Shown piece after piece: positions 43,114 through 54,012 of a DNA stretch of 64,000 nucleotides. Under the pieces are notes generated by a model. It had not been told where the DNA came from. It did no database searches and worked only from the letters and a program-made list of their open reading frames with translations. The position numbers and the translations under genes are program-made. The number at the start of each line of letters is the position of its first letter. Positions within the stretch are counted from its first letter, which is position 1. Origin of the DNA: Lasiosphaeris hirsuta (Eukaryota; Ascomycota; Sordariomycetes; Sordariales; Lasiosphaeriaceae); contig JAUKUA010000001.1 in the NCBI GenBank assembly GCA_030549175.1, positions 3,844,001 to 3,908,000 of the forward strand. The letters are read 5' to 3'.

Positions 43114-45536
43114 GAAGAGACATGCACAGGCTAGCCTGCTTGCATTCACTTCTTCCCACACTCTTGACAGTGCCGAAGGTTCCCGCACTTGGAACGTACC
43201 TTCGCCATTGATGTCCGCCATGACTATGATGACGAACTTCTTCTCTCGACCTACCCCGCTGCCCATTTTTGCGCGGACCCGGGTCACTCTAGGGCAAAAC
43301 ATACAGGGAATCACTCCATGAGGTTGTTACGAAACGAAGGACTCTTTTACACGGCGCAGCTTCCCACGAGGGATCAACAGATTTCCGAAGATCAGTGTTT
43401 TTGTTTCCGGCATTGCAATTCTGCCTTGTACCACCATATTTACCAGCTTGATTTTCCATTTCAGCGTTTTGTCATGGTAGCGGCGAGCATTATGACTCAA
43501 AAGTTTCTTGGTTTCGGTAGCCAGATGTCTAAGGAGATCAGGGCTCATGTATACGGAGGCAGCGGCTATGACATTTGGACATCCACGACAAGGAGGACAC
43601 GATTCGCGGTGTGGGAGAGAAAGGAAGGACGAGGTCCCATTTTCGGTCAACTCCCACCGCAACAGCCGAAACAAAAGATTGGCGGCATTCCTGTTCTCTA
43701 CAATCGTTGTATTTGTACAGCAGGGCGGGTCAGCTGGTTTTCAAACCGCCTTGACTCCGAAAATCGCTTTTTATACCACAATTTTCTTTTTCAAATTGTT
43801 TGGCTGATGGCCGACACTAGGTTTAAACTCCGCGTGGTGGATGGTGTTTTGTGTGTGTGATCATATCTTTCGATTTTTCCCGCAATCTTCTCTTCTTCCG
43901 ATGTCTTTGAGCACAAGGTTTTCTCGTACCGTGTGGGGGATCGCTACCCATTCATCTATGGATGGGGGTGGTGTGGTTGCGTGCAGGTCACAGAAATCAT
44001 CAAGTCAAGTCATGTACAATTAGCATCCCTTTACGACGCTCAACAACAGAAGCACAGCCAAGCCCCTGGACGAATTTGAACACAGCGTTGATGCCGCCAC
44101 CATTATGGTTTCTTTTGCAAATGTTCCAGTGACTGATCAGAAGTGCAACTTGGCAATAGATGCCCCAAAGGAAAGTGCGGTGAGAGGCGGTGCCCCTTCC
44201 ATCGGGGCTAAACCCCAGAGAAAAATCTTTGCAGCGTTTTTCCGTCCATGTGCTGTGATGGATTCCGGCAGCGGGCAGTGTGGTGCAGGTGGTGACTGCA
44301 GGGGAGGGGGGCTGAAACGCAGCGTCTTGCTTTTGGCAGGCAAACACCTCCTGGAGACAAAAACTTGAAGGCAGGTAGGTACTCCGTACCGAATGCCATC
44401 TGCAGACCACACAAGGACTTGGCAAATTTACGTAAAGCGGCCTGCGCACGCAGGTGAGAGTTTGGAGGGCAGTTGTGGGGAGAGATCTAGACCGCCAGGT
44501 GTGCGAAAGAAAACTATCTCTAGCTAGAGCGGAAGATCTAAATCTCACCCAGGCCCACGATGGGTCCCCGGATCTACACATGTCACAAGTCCACGATCTA
44601 TCAGCAATTGCCCCCAACAGGGGCCTTTCAACACGAGATTGGGTTGTGATCGTGTCACTACGAGGCCTAGATGTCATCTCCGGACCCTGAGTGCTGCGCT
44701 GTCACGTTTTCTTTTTTACTGTGTGACTAGCTGCCAGACGGGACAGCCCTGCTGGATGTCTCGGATGTTTGGGTTTTTTGTTTACTTCTTTCTCACCGTG
44801 ACGTTAGGTAGGCTTTGTTTTTCACGGCAACCTTTCTTTTGGCGGGAAGGCGCGGGTGGAGGGAGTCGGGGGCCTGCTCCCGCCTGGGCCTACTACTCCC
44901 GCCAGACAGAGGGAAGAAAGATAAGCTACCGGTAACAATTGCAGCACAGGGCTCCATCCCACCAACTGGAGGATTTTCTAGTGCAGTGGAAAGTGTCCAC
45001 TATCAAGCAAGACCAATATCTAGCCCGGAGAATATCTAGCCCGGAGGGAAATCGCCGACAACTGACAGGCCGCCCGGGCATGAGAATGCAGAATACGGAA
45101 AGCGGAATTCGGGGACCATATTGAAGAGATTGAGCACACACACACACACCAGCGTCGAAATGACTCGCGGGACTGTGACCACGGCCTCGGGTCGCGAGTA
45201 GCGCATTCGTGCGATAATCAGCAACGGAATGTATCATTAGCCCCATGGTACATGGCACTTCCGAATCCCATCATCATCAAAATCAGAGGCGCCTGATTGG
45301 GCTCTCACAAACGGTGCAAGTTTAGTGTGCTTGCTGCCCCGAGTCGGGTTGCACATCCACGCCGGACAGCCACCACCATCACATCACCACCACTTTTTAC
45401 CCGCGATCTCTCAGATATCATCCCGTGCTACATGCTCCGAAGTCTTTCGGCTCTCTAGCCAAGACATCTGACACACCACGTACAGTAAGTACACTGGAGA
45501 GCCACTAGGTGTCACCCGCTAAGTGCCAAAAGGAAA
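43114..45536. other. Intergenic region between seb1 and dph6
   Basis: A 2.4-kb gap with the seb1 3' UTR and the dph6 promoter. It contains a 16-bp perfect tandem repeat at 45015-45046 and a short CA run near 45137. No gene is seen. Confidence 0.5.
45015..45046. repeat. Tandem duplication of 16 bp
   Basis: aatatctagcccggag occurs twice with no gap and no mismatch, about 500 bp upstream of dph6. Confidence 0.9.
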
Positions 45537-48386
45537 ATGGCTGCCGCCCTGGCCCCATCGCGCGCCCAAGGCGAAGGCTTGAGCGTGATTGCGTTGGTGT
45601 CCGGGGGCAAGGATAGCTTCTTCTCGCTCCTCCACTGCCGAGCAAATGGTCACCGTGTCGTCGCCCTAGCTAATCTGCATCCGGCGGTGCTACCGTCCAA
45701 GCCCTCAGGGTCTTCGTCCGCGGTCGTCACTATTGCGATTCCTGCCCCAGCACCCAGCACGACCAGTGCCGCTGTCTCGCCCCTGGTGCTAGCGTCAGAT
45801 GTCGCGATTGGTTCCTCTTCCCAACTCCCCCAACCTCGGGCTCGAGCCCCGGCCCAGGCCAAGGACGAGAACAAGGATGTCCGCTTCCAGAACAGCGCGT
45901 TGGATTCTCGCCCAAGCGGAGCTACTGGAAATGAGGTTGCCGGCGGCGAAAATGAGGATGAGCAAGACCTCAACAGCTTCATGTACCAGACTGTTGGTCA
46001 CCAGGTGATCCCCCTCTATGCCGACGCTACCGGCATACCTCTGTACCGCCAGGCCATCACTGGGAGTGCCGCACACCACGGAAAGGACTACTCCCATAAC
46101 GTACATTCGCTGGCGACACCTAAGAGCTGCGCCAGCCGGTCTGAGGGCTCCAGGCCTGGCACTGGCGCTGGCGGCCGGAGAAAAGAGTCCGAAGATGTGG
46201 TAGTCTCCGAAAATGCCCAAGAGGGCGCCGATACTGATGAGACCGAGTCCATGATACCGCTCCTTCGGGCCATCAAGGCCGCTCATCCAGAAGCCAACGC
46301 GATATGTGCGGGTGCTATCTTGAGTACCTACCAGCGAACACGCGTAGAATCAGTGGCAACCCGACTGGGGCTAGTGCCTCTGGCATACCTATGGAAGTTC
46401 CCCATTTTGCCAGCCCCAAAGTCGCCTTCGACGTCTATTCCGGCTGCGCCGTCAGACGCCCAGCTGCTTGACGACATGGCTGCCGTGGGTCTGGAAGCTC
46501 GTCTCATCAAGGTGGCCAGTGGTGGCTTGGATGACTCGTTCCTCTGGACTAACATTGCGAGCGTGAGCGGTAGAGACAAGGTCATGAGAGCAATGCGCCG
46601 GTTCGGTGCTGCTGAGACGGGGGCCGTTATAGGTGAGGGCGGCGAGTTCGAAACCCTTGTGCTGGATGGACCTCCGAGCTTGTTCCGCAAGCGTATTGTT
46701 GTTGAAGAGGAAGATCGACGACTTGTCAGAGAGGGCGGTGGAAGTTCTTGGCTGAGCTTTTGCGGTGCCAGGCTAGAAGCTAAAGAGAAGGCTGTCGACG
46801 ATCAAGTGAGTGGGGTCAGGATTCCTGACTTGCTCGACGCAAGATTCATCGGTGTGCTAGATGCTCTGCATGCCACGGAAGAAGAAGACTTGTTAACCGA
46901 GACAAACCTGTCTGGAGAGAAGCCCTCCGGTCAGCAAGGCCGAATCGAAAATGATATCCCCCGCCTCGGGCGCCTACAAGAAAACACCTGCGCAAAGCTA
47001 CAGCAGTGGTACTTCATGGGCGAAGGTGTCAACCAGTATGACTCGATCGAGACAGAAACCACCTCGGTAGTAGAGCAAATCCGCCAGCGCCTTCGGCTAG
47101 CCAAGCTTCAGCCGACGGCCATCATAAGCACAACCATCCTACTCCGCCACATGCCCGATTTTCCCATCATCAACACTATCTACGGGTCCCTGTTCGATGC
47201 CCCGAACCCTCCCTCCCGGGTGACTGTTTCTTGCGGCAGCTTGCTCAGCCATGGCCACAAGAACATTGCCGTCTATCTTACCGTACACACAGCCCTCCCG
47301 GCCAACCACCGGCAGGGCCTCCACGTCCAATCCCGCTCGTACTGGGCGCCGGCCAACATTGGGCCATACAGCCAAGCCATTGCCATCCCCGTTGCCAGCC
47401 TAGCCTCGTCCTCCAAGGTAACCAACCGGCAAGGTGGCTGGGGCCCCAAGTTGGTCAGCATTGCAGGCCAGATCCCGCTGGTGCCGGGGACGATGACCTT
47501 ACCTGAGGGTGGGCTTGAGCTGCAGTTGACGCTGTCGCTACAGCATCTCTGGCGAATCGGGCTGGAGATGGGTGTGCAGTGGTGGAGCAGTGCGGTGGTG
47601 TACTTCCCAAGTCGTGCTCGTGATGACAACGACGAAAGTCTCAAGCGGAGAGCGATGCTGGCTGCTAGATCGTGGGAAGAGGGGCATGTATGGGGTATAA
47701 AGGGGGGTGGGGAGAGTGACGATGAAGATGAAGTAGGGCCAGATCTGTGGGATCGTAAATTCAATCCTGAATTCATGTCGGTAGGTACCCAGTCAGATGC
47801 CGCGTTGCTGCCTGATTGGGATATCGTGGTCGGGGGAGAATCTAAGAGTAAAGATAGTGTGCCGCCAGTCTTTGTCGCAGAGGTTGCGGAACTCCCCCGG
47901 GCGGCGGGCGCCGAGTGGCATGCGCATGCAGGGGTTGCCAACGCGGCTGCCGCCAGCATGACTGTTTGGTATCAAGGGGGTGGTGAGCAGGAGCTGCATC
48001 AAATAGTTCTCAAGTCGGGAACCGGGATAAGCTTTGTCCAGACTATCGTGGCAGAGACTTTGTCGGCTAGCAGCCGCGAAACGGCGAAGGAGGCCGTGGC
48101 TGCATTCGCCGGGCTGGATTCTCTAGCGAGCGCGTCTCTCACGAGGTTGAGCGAGGAAGGCTGCCTGGCTAAAGAAGTAACCGTCGCGACTCGATACATT
48201 GATGCTGGCATATATTCCGCATTGAGTGCTGACTATGGAGAGAATCGTGGTGCTCAGGGGGTGAGTCCGGTGGTGCCGTGTGCGGCGCTGTGGAATAAGG
48301 AGGGGAGGCGCATGGCATCGGTGACGGTGTACCAGAGCGTTTTCGAGGGTGAGGTAGAGGACGTTGACGAGACCTCTGATGAATAG
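45537..48386 (+). CDS. dph6: Diphthine-ammonia ligase Dph6
   Basis: Catalyses the last step of diphthamide formation on elongation factor 2, using ATP and ammonium, in the cytosol. A single exon of 949 residues. The N-terminal ATP-pyrophosphatase domain has the PP-loop LVSGGKDSFFSLL at residues 20-32, the LNSFMYQTVGHQVIPLYADA block, and later AICAGAILSTYQRTRVESVA, VPLAYLWKFP and AVIGEGGEFETLVLDGP. Two RidA/YjgF-like domains follow (one near residues 490-590, the second from about 600, including SYWAPANIGPYSQAIAIPV). This N-type ATPase plus two RidA domains is the yeast YLR143W architecture. The protein is longer than yeast Dph6 because of two low-complexity inserts, about residues 50-140 and 190-235, with Ala/Ser/Pro and Gly/Glu-rich sequence. 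Confidence 0.93.
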   Translation: MAAALAPSRAQGEGLSVIALVSGGKDSFFSLLHCRANGHRVVALANLHPAVLPSKPSGSSSAVVTIAIPAPAPSTTSAAVSPLVLASDVAIGSSSQLPQPRARAPAQAKDENKDVRFQNSALDSRPSGATGNEVAGGENEDEQDLNSFMYQTVGHQVIPLYADATGIPLYRQAITGSAAHHGKDYSHNVHSLATPKSCASRSEGSRPGTGAGGRRKESEDVVVSENAQEGADTDETESMIPLLRAIKAAHPEANAICAGAILSTYQRTRVESVATRLGLVPLAYLWKFPILPAPKSPSTSIPAAPSDAQLLDDMAAVGLEARLIKVASGGLDDSFLWTNIASVSGRDKVMRAMRRFGAAETGAVIGEGGEFETLVLDGPPSLFRKRIVVEEEDRRLVREGGGSSWLSFCGARLEAKEKAVDDQVSGVRIPDLLDARFIGVLDALHATEEEDLLTETNLSGEKPSGQQGRIENDIPRLGRLQENTCAKLQQWYFMGEGVNQYDSIETETTSVVEQIRQRLRLAKLQPTAIISTTILLRHMPDFPIINTIYGSLFDAPNPPSRVTVSCGSLLSHGHKNIAVYLTVHTALPANHRQGLHVQSRSYWAPANIGPYSQAIAIPVASLASSSKVTNRQGGWGPKLVSIAGQIPLVPGTMTLPEGGLELQLTLSLQHLWRIGLEMGVQWWSSAVVYFPSRARDDNDESLKRRAMLAARSWEEGHVWGIKGGGESDDEDEVGPDLWDRKFNPEFMSVGTQSDAALLPDWDIVVGGESKSKDSVPPVFVAEVAELPRAAGAEWHAHAGVANAAAASMTVWYQGGGEQELHQIVLKSGTGISFVQTIVAETLSASSRETAKEAVAAFAGLDSLASASLTRLSEEGCLAKEVTVATRYIDAGIYSALSADYGENRGAQGVSPVVPCAALWNKEGRRMASVTVYQSVFEGEVEDVDETSDE

Positions 48387-48519
48387 CAAGCATTAATTAG
48401 ATATTTGTTGCGCTGTCAGCTCTCGAGCCGAGCGGCCTTGCTATCTCCAGTCACGTTGCGGAAATCACCTGTTGGATATATTGTTATCGTTTCACAGCAT
48501 GTCCTCCCTTTGCTGATAT

Positions 48520-50796
48520 TCACTGCTTTTGCTCCATCACATCCCCCAAGCCCTGCCAAAACTGACATCTCGCCCTCTCGTCCTGGGGCGTGCTCTCCAT
48601 CCTCACATTCCCCGTCTCCAGCACCAGCCGCTCCATGTCCTCCCCCCACACCCCCCACTTCGGAGCATCCTTCACACGATAGATGTTGGGATCCAGGGTG
48701 CGGACGAAGCTGATCCAGTATGCCATGAGCACGGGTACCATGGGTGCGTTGTACGTTTTGTAACTAGGCCGCGCTGCCGTTGGCCCAATGTTGTCAGGCC
48801 CGAAAATGGCCGCTGCTTCGAATAAATGTGGCACGCCGATTCCGAGCGCAAGGTTGTCGTCGTCAAGGACGTTGTATCTGTACACGAAGAGCGAGTCTGT
48901 CAATTCTGTAAAGGCGTGCAGGTGGTTGAGCACGTTGTCGCTTGGGCAGGTGAAGGTTGCTTCGCCGTATGCCCGGCTCGCGGTCGGGAACCAGGGCGCG
49001 TGCCCCGGGAGCAGGGGTAGAGGGGGAGAATACAGGGCCAGAATGGCGGCGGTATCGTTAGGGGTAAGCTTGGGGTAGTTGTTTGCAAGGAAATCAGCGA
49101 CTTCCGGCTGGGTGGCGGTGTTGGGGGCAAAGAGAGAGCCCTCTAGAAAGACATGTGAGATGCGGTGTTTTTATTATGCGGAACTTCAACCAAAGGGGCT
49201 AAAATTGGCCGGATCTCGAAATAGGGGTAGACATACCATCTGTGTCAGTGCCAAATAGGACCGGCACGTCAACGAAACTGCCTCGCCTGAACAAAGTATA
49301 GGGGAGGTCACGCAAGAAATCTCCGTCGATACATGGCGTCCAGTAGAAAAGAGGCATGGGCGGCTGCGAGCGGCCGGGAAAGGGCTGCGCATAGTTGGAG
49401 GCTTGCAGTGCGGCAACATCCTTACTGCGGAGACAAGCTATCTGCTTGGGCCGGGCGACCTTGCTGCAGCCAGTTTGCCGTATGACTCTGTCAAACTGAT
49501 ATTCGAGTTCCGGGACGAATGGCTGGGCCGGGAAGAAAACAGACTCGGCCATGGCCCCGACGAACAGGTTATCGTTACGTCCGCCGTATGCGACCATGTG
49601 CATAGCGACGGAGCCGGCCCCCGCCGAGGCACCGTGTATCACGACCTTGTCAGGATCACCGCCGAACTACCAGAAACATCAGTATGGTTCATCCAACAGG
49701 GTGAAGCTAAGAACATACCGAGGCAATGTGCTCCTTTACCCACTTCATCAACATGCGCTGATCTAGCAAGCCAGCGTTCAAGTCGCCATCTTCTCTCACA
49801 CGCTCGCTCGCTAGGAAGCCCCAGAGCCCAACTCGGTAGTTGAAGTTCACCATGACAATGTTATGACCAGACTTCTGAACAACCTCGGCGCCGTTCCAAT
49901 TGGCGTTGCTGAGGGACACGTAGCCTCCGCCCTGGATGAATATCCAAACAGGCAGTTTTGACCGCGGCGTGGCATTTGCTGGAGACCAAACGTTGACAAA
50001 GAGGCAGTCTTCATCATGGCTGTAGTCGGGGTAGTGCATTCCAATACCGAGGCAAACGGGTTGGAACTGAAACACGGCATTTCACGGTCAGTGTCACTCT
50101 CTCCACGAAATTGGAATGGTTGTCATACCCGAGTAGCCTTCTCTACCGTCCCGGTATGGAGCGGCTCAACCGGAGCCCGCCATCTGAGGTCTTCCAGCGG
50201 TGGGGCAGCGTAGCGCATGCCCAAGAAGGCATTGACCCCGTTAGGTATCCGAACGCCCTCGTATTTGGTGTAGTTCAGGTCGACTAGCGGTGGTCGCGGC
50301 TGCTGGTGAGGGCAAGCTGCTGTCAGTGCCAGACAAAATAGGGCGAGGCGAGCAGCAAGATGCTGGGATGTCAGGTAGGCAACAAACAGTTGCCTAGGCT
50401 GGAATGGCCTAGTCGTGTTTGTGTTCCTTGGCATTGGCGACGAGTCAAGAGACACGGAGCTGGGTGAGGACAGCGAAAGGGGTCATGAACACGGCGAGGA
50501 GACGAGGTGAAGTCATGGAGATCGGGAACGAAAGCTAGAAGCATATCTACCTCTTTCCAGTTGGGCACTCCCAGTAGCCAAACGCCAAAGATAGCGATGG
50601 CAATGGCAGCAGTCGCGAGCCCTGCTGCAGCCAGGACAGCTGCATCGTATCCCCGCAGCAGCGGCTGCTTCTGTCTTCCACGGCTCCCTGCTAAGAGAGC
50701 TACCGTCTCATCCGGTGCGGTACTGGATTCGCCTCCATTATCATCAAGATGAGCAGAGTCCCCGATAGCGGCCGCCCCCTCCTCAGTTTCGGCCAT
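48520..50796 (-). CDS. Type-B carboxylesterase, probably membrane-anchored
   Basis: Alpha/beta-hydrolase of the cholinesterase/lipase type-B family; substrate unknown. Preferred exons on the minus strand: 50796-50551, 50302-50129, 50066-49719, 49666-49237 and 49142-48520, giving 606 residues. The first exon encodes a polar tail and one membrane segment (AAVLAAAGLATAAIAIAIFG, about residues 52-76), which would anchor it as a type II protein. The esterase body starts VDLNYTKYEGVRIPNGVNAF and includes EDCLFVNVWSP. The catalytic residues are Ser270 in GASAG, Glu400 (codon split by the last intron, in GTDTDEGS) and His505 in GVPHLFE. The oxyanion motif is QGGG where the family usually has HGGG. 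An alternative start at 50455 would skip exon 1 and read a signal-peptide-like stretch (LAARLALFCLALTAA); the choice of N-terminus is the least certain part. Ends 133 bp from the convergent dph6 stop. Confidence 0.85.
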
Positions 50797-52066
50797 TGGA
50801 AAAGCCAAAGATTGCTTTCCTCCCACTCAATGGGTATATAGTACGGTAGGTAAATCTGCGCATTACCATCAGCATATGTCTTCTTATTGTAGTGTGTTCT
50901 GTACGACGTAACAGCGTAACAACGGGGTAGGGAGAAAACAAACTGTAGGATCCCAGGGCGCAAACGGTGCTTGTCGCCTGCTTACTTGAAGTTCATAAAC
51001 ACAATAATCCTTGTGTTTCCCATCAATCGAGAGCAGGGTGAGTCGAAACACGCCGGAAATAAAATGCCAAACCGCACTCACTCCACTGATTATTGTCTTT
51101 CCTCCTTCCTCGTAGAGCAACAACCAGCAATTAGCCTCATTCCCGGGGTTTGCAAAGGCATTTGCTAGACGGGCAACAATTACAGCTTTTCGCAACAACA
51201 GGTGAGACTATGATTGGCACTCCGGAAGCACTCCGGAAGGAGAGCAGAAAAGAAGAAAAAGGCAAACAGAAAAGGAAGAAAATAGCAGACGAAAACGGGC
51301 TTCACCGACCGGGTTGCGGAAGCGTGATCAGTCAACAGGGGTTGGGTCCTAGCCTGCACCTGCCGTGGCACGCCGCGTGGTGCGTCCGCCCCTGCAGGTT
51401 GCCGTGCGGGAAGGAATGGAGCGAAACCGGGGAAACCCAAGGTAAGTTTGTTTGGTGGGCTTCTCATCTTCACCGCCGAGTCTTTCTAACTTGGCGATGC
51501 CCGTTCCAACTTGAAGTTCAGGTCAGCGTCAACCAGATTTTCGCGCGCTCGAAGCCACGATGAGCCGGGGAGCCAGGCCAGCCCAAAGTGGAAAGCAAAT
51601 CATGAGTGGACTTGGCGATCATAACCAGCTAATGAGACACGGCGATTTCAGCCCTGAACTCGATCTGACACATCACGAGGCCGTCGCCAAAAACGCCCAT
51701 GCGGGGGGGAGGGGAGGGGGGGGGCACAGGTCTTGCTTTACACAAAAGACTGAATTTCTTGTAAGGCTCAAAGCACCTACCATCTATCTATGCATCATGA
51801 TCACCAATGGACAAAAGCTTGCAAAAGCTTGCGATAAACACTATCTGCTGCCTCCCCATTTCCCGCAATGAGCATATTCTGCCGCCGTACCACGCAAACG
51901 CCGAAAGACACTAACACCTTCCGCAACAACCTCCTTTTCATCTCACACATAAGTCAACATGTTTACACTAACATACAGGTAAACAAACAAATCCTTTAGT
52001 AGACAAGCAGCAGTAGCAGCAGCAAGCCAAAGAATACTACCCACAGCGTTTCCAATCAAGTCGGAG
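50797..52066. other. Intergenic region between the esterase and DGAT2 genes
   Basis: This 1.27-kb stretch holds the esterase promoter and the DGAT2 3' UTR. It contains a 10-bp perfect tandem repeat (aaaagcttgc at 51813-51832) and a G-rich run near 51703-51725. No gene is seen. Confidence 0.5.
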
Positions 52067-54012
52067 CTAGTTCAATATCATCATCTCCTCATCCCGCTCT
52101 CCAGCAAAGACATCCTTATACCTCTCCCACATCTTCCTCAGCTCCTCGACATACACCCGATGCAACCTCTCCACCTCAGCCATATCGACCGGCTGCCCCT
52201 CAGGCGGCGCCACCACCTTGATCGGCTTGCCAACAACAATATTCAGCGACCTCCGGTACGGCATTAACCCCACATCGTAGTTGAAGATGCCCCTACCGTG
52301 CAGGAACGGCAGCGTAAACTTGAGCGTCTTCAACACGTACATCTGAAGCCGGTGCAGCGACGGATGCGTCTTGGGGCTGACCTGGTCGTATAGATCATTC
52401 TCGCCAAAGGCGAGTACGGGAACCAGGTCCGCGCCCGTGCGGATCGCAAGCTTGACGAAGCCCTTGCGCTCTCCCAGCACCAGGTGCATTGTCCCGGGCT
52501 GCGCCTCAAGAGACTCGCGGGCACCACCCACGACAATCGTCACGGCACGGCCCATCCCCTCGCCGTTGGTACCACCGTGCGTCAGGATGTTTGTGATGGA
52601 GTCCTTGGAAACGGATTGGATTCCTAGAGAAAGGATGTACTCGCGGTAGAGGGGGATGCGGAAGTTGGAGTCAAGCGTAAGAAGGCTGTTTGTGATGCCG
52701 GGGAACTTCTCCGAGAAGCCCAGAGCCTCGGTGCCAAAAGCCGCAAAAGCACCGTGCGAGATGATACCATGCGGGTGATAACCAAATATGTACTTGCGCG
52801 TGGGCGGTATATCATGCGTCTTGTGTAGCCGCGCCGGATAGTAGTCGGCAAAAAACTTCCAGATAGGCAGCTGCCGAAAACGTTCTGACCGAAACCGTAG
52901 CCGGCCGTCAATCGCAGCCTTGGAGAGGAGCATGTGTAGCAAATAGGGAATCAACAGTGGCCAGGTCAGCGGAATGGCGCAGAGGAAGAAAAAGAACGAC
53001 ACGGTCGAGGCGATGCTGAGGCAGTGAATCATGACTGCCAATGTCTGAAGCCGGCGTTTGAACGGGATATTCCAGGGCGCAAATCGGACCCCGTATGCGC
53101 GATAGTATGACCGCTCCCGTGCCCGGCTCTCTCGATCGTTTTCGTCGATGGACAAAGGCGGATATTCGTCGTACCCTAGAAACCTGCCTTCGATAACCCC
53201 TGCTTCTTGTTTTCTCGGAGCGTCCGTTTTATCAGAACGGCGAGCAAGAGTCGCTCCATTGGATTTCCGCTTCCTGATGCCTCCGTTATCCTGGAAATCT
53301 ATCGGGGTTTCCAGCTCGCCATTATCCGTGCCATCATCATTCACAACGGTATTGTCCTTGCTTGCTTCCTCACTCATGGTTTCCGACTCTTTCTCCATCC
53401 CCCCTCCGCCGATGCCGTCAACCTCTGCTGAGGTGGGTAGATTGCGAATTGAGTCCACAGACTCCCCCTTCGCACTCTTTGACGGCGTTTCTTCCACTTC
53501 TTCTGTCGTATCCCTCGCTGTATCTGGTATCTGCGTTTGTACTTGTGCCGTCGTGTCTTGGGTCTCCGTCTTCGACCTCAGCAACCTTGTGCGAAGGGGT
53601 GTGCTGCTGCTGGTCCTCCTATCCCCACTCTACAAAAGTGGTCAGAAGACAATCGCGATTGACTCTCCTCCGAGGAAAGGACAAAACTTACGTGCCCATC
53701 CGTCTCATTCTCCTTCTCCGACTCCCGTCTCTCGGTAGCGGGCTGAACCGGGACCTGAACCGGGACCGGAACCACTTCGTCGGCGGGGACACCTGTATCG
53801 TGGGGAGCTGCGTTTGTGTCAACAACCCGGAGCACTTGACTTTGTGTTGTAGTACTGCTGCCGCCTCCACCGTCACTCTTTTCCTTCTGACTGGCTACCT
53901 TTTTGCCTCCATTGGCCTTTTTTCCGGAACTACCGGCAGCGGCGGTGGCGCCCTTCTTCTTGCCCCCCTGAGCACGCTTCGGGGGGTTCTCTTGGTCTGC
54001 AGTGCCTTCCAT
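52067..54012 (-). CDS. dga1: Diacylglycerol acyltransferase, DGAT2 family
   Basis: Makes triacylglycerol from diacylglycerol and acyl-CoA in the ER and lipid droplets. Two exons on the minus strand, 54012-53692 and 53629-52067, join in frame to give 627 residues. The first 270 residues are disordered, rich in Lys, Gln, Thr, Glu and Asp. A membrane hairpin region lies at about 300-340 (LAVMIHCLSIASTVSFFFFL). The catalytic signature is HPHG at about 392-395 within YIFGYHPHGIISHGAF. Other family blocks are NFRIPLYREYILSLGIQSVS, VTIVVGGARESLEAQPGTMH, KLAIRTGADLVPVLAFGEND and LNIVVGKPIKVV. The core length is normal; the N-terminal extension is much longer than in yeast Dga1. The first exon is real because the frame and a clean GT-AG intron connect it. 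Confidence 0.92.

Noticed and set aside
45131..45150. Short CA dinucleotide run
   Set aside because: Ordinary microsatellite with no evident role.
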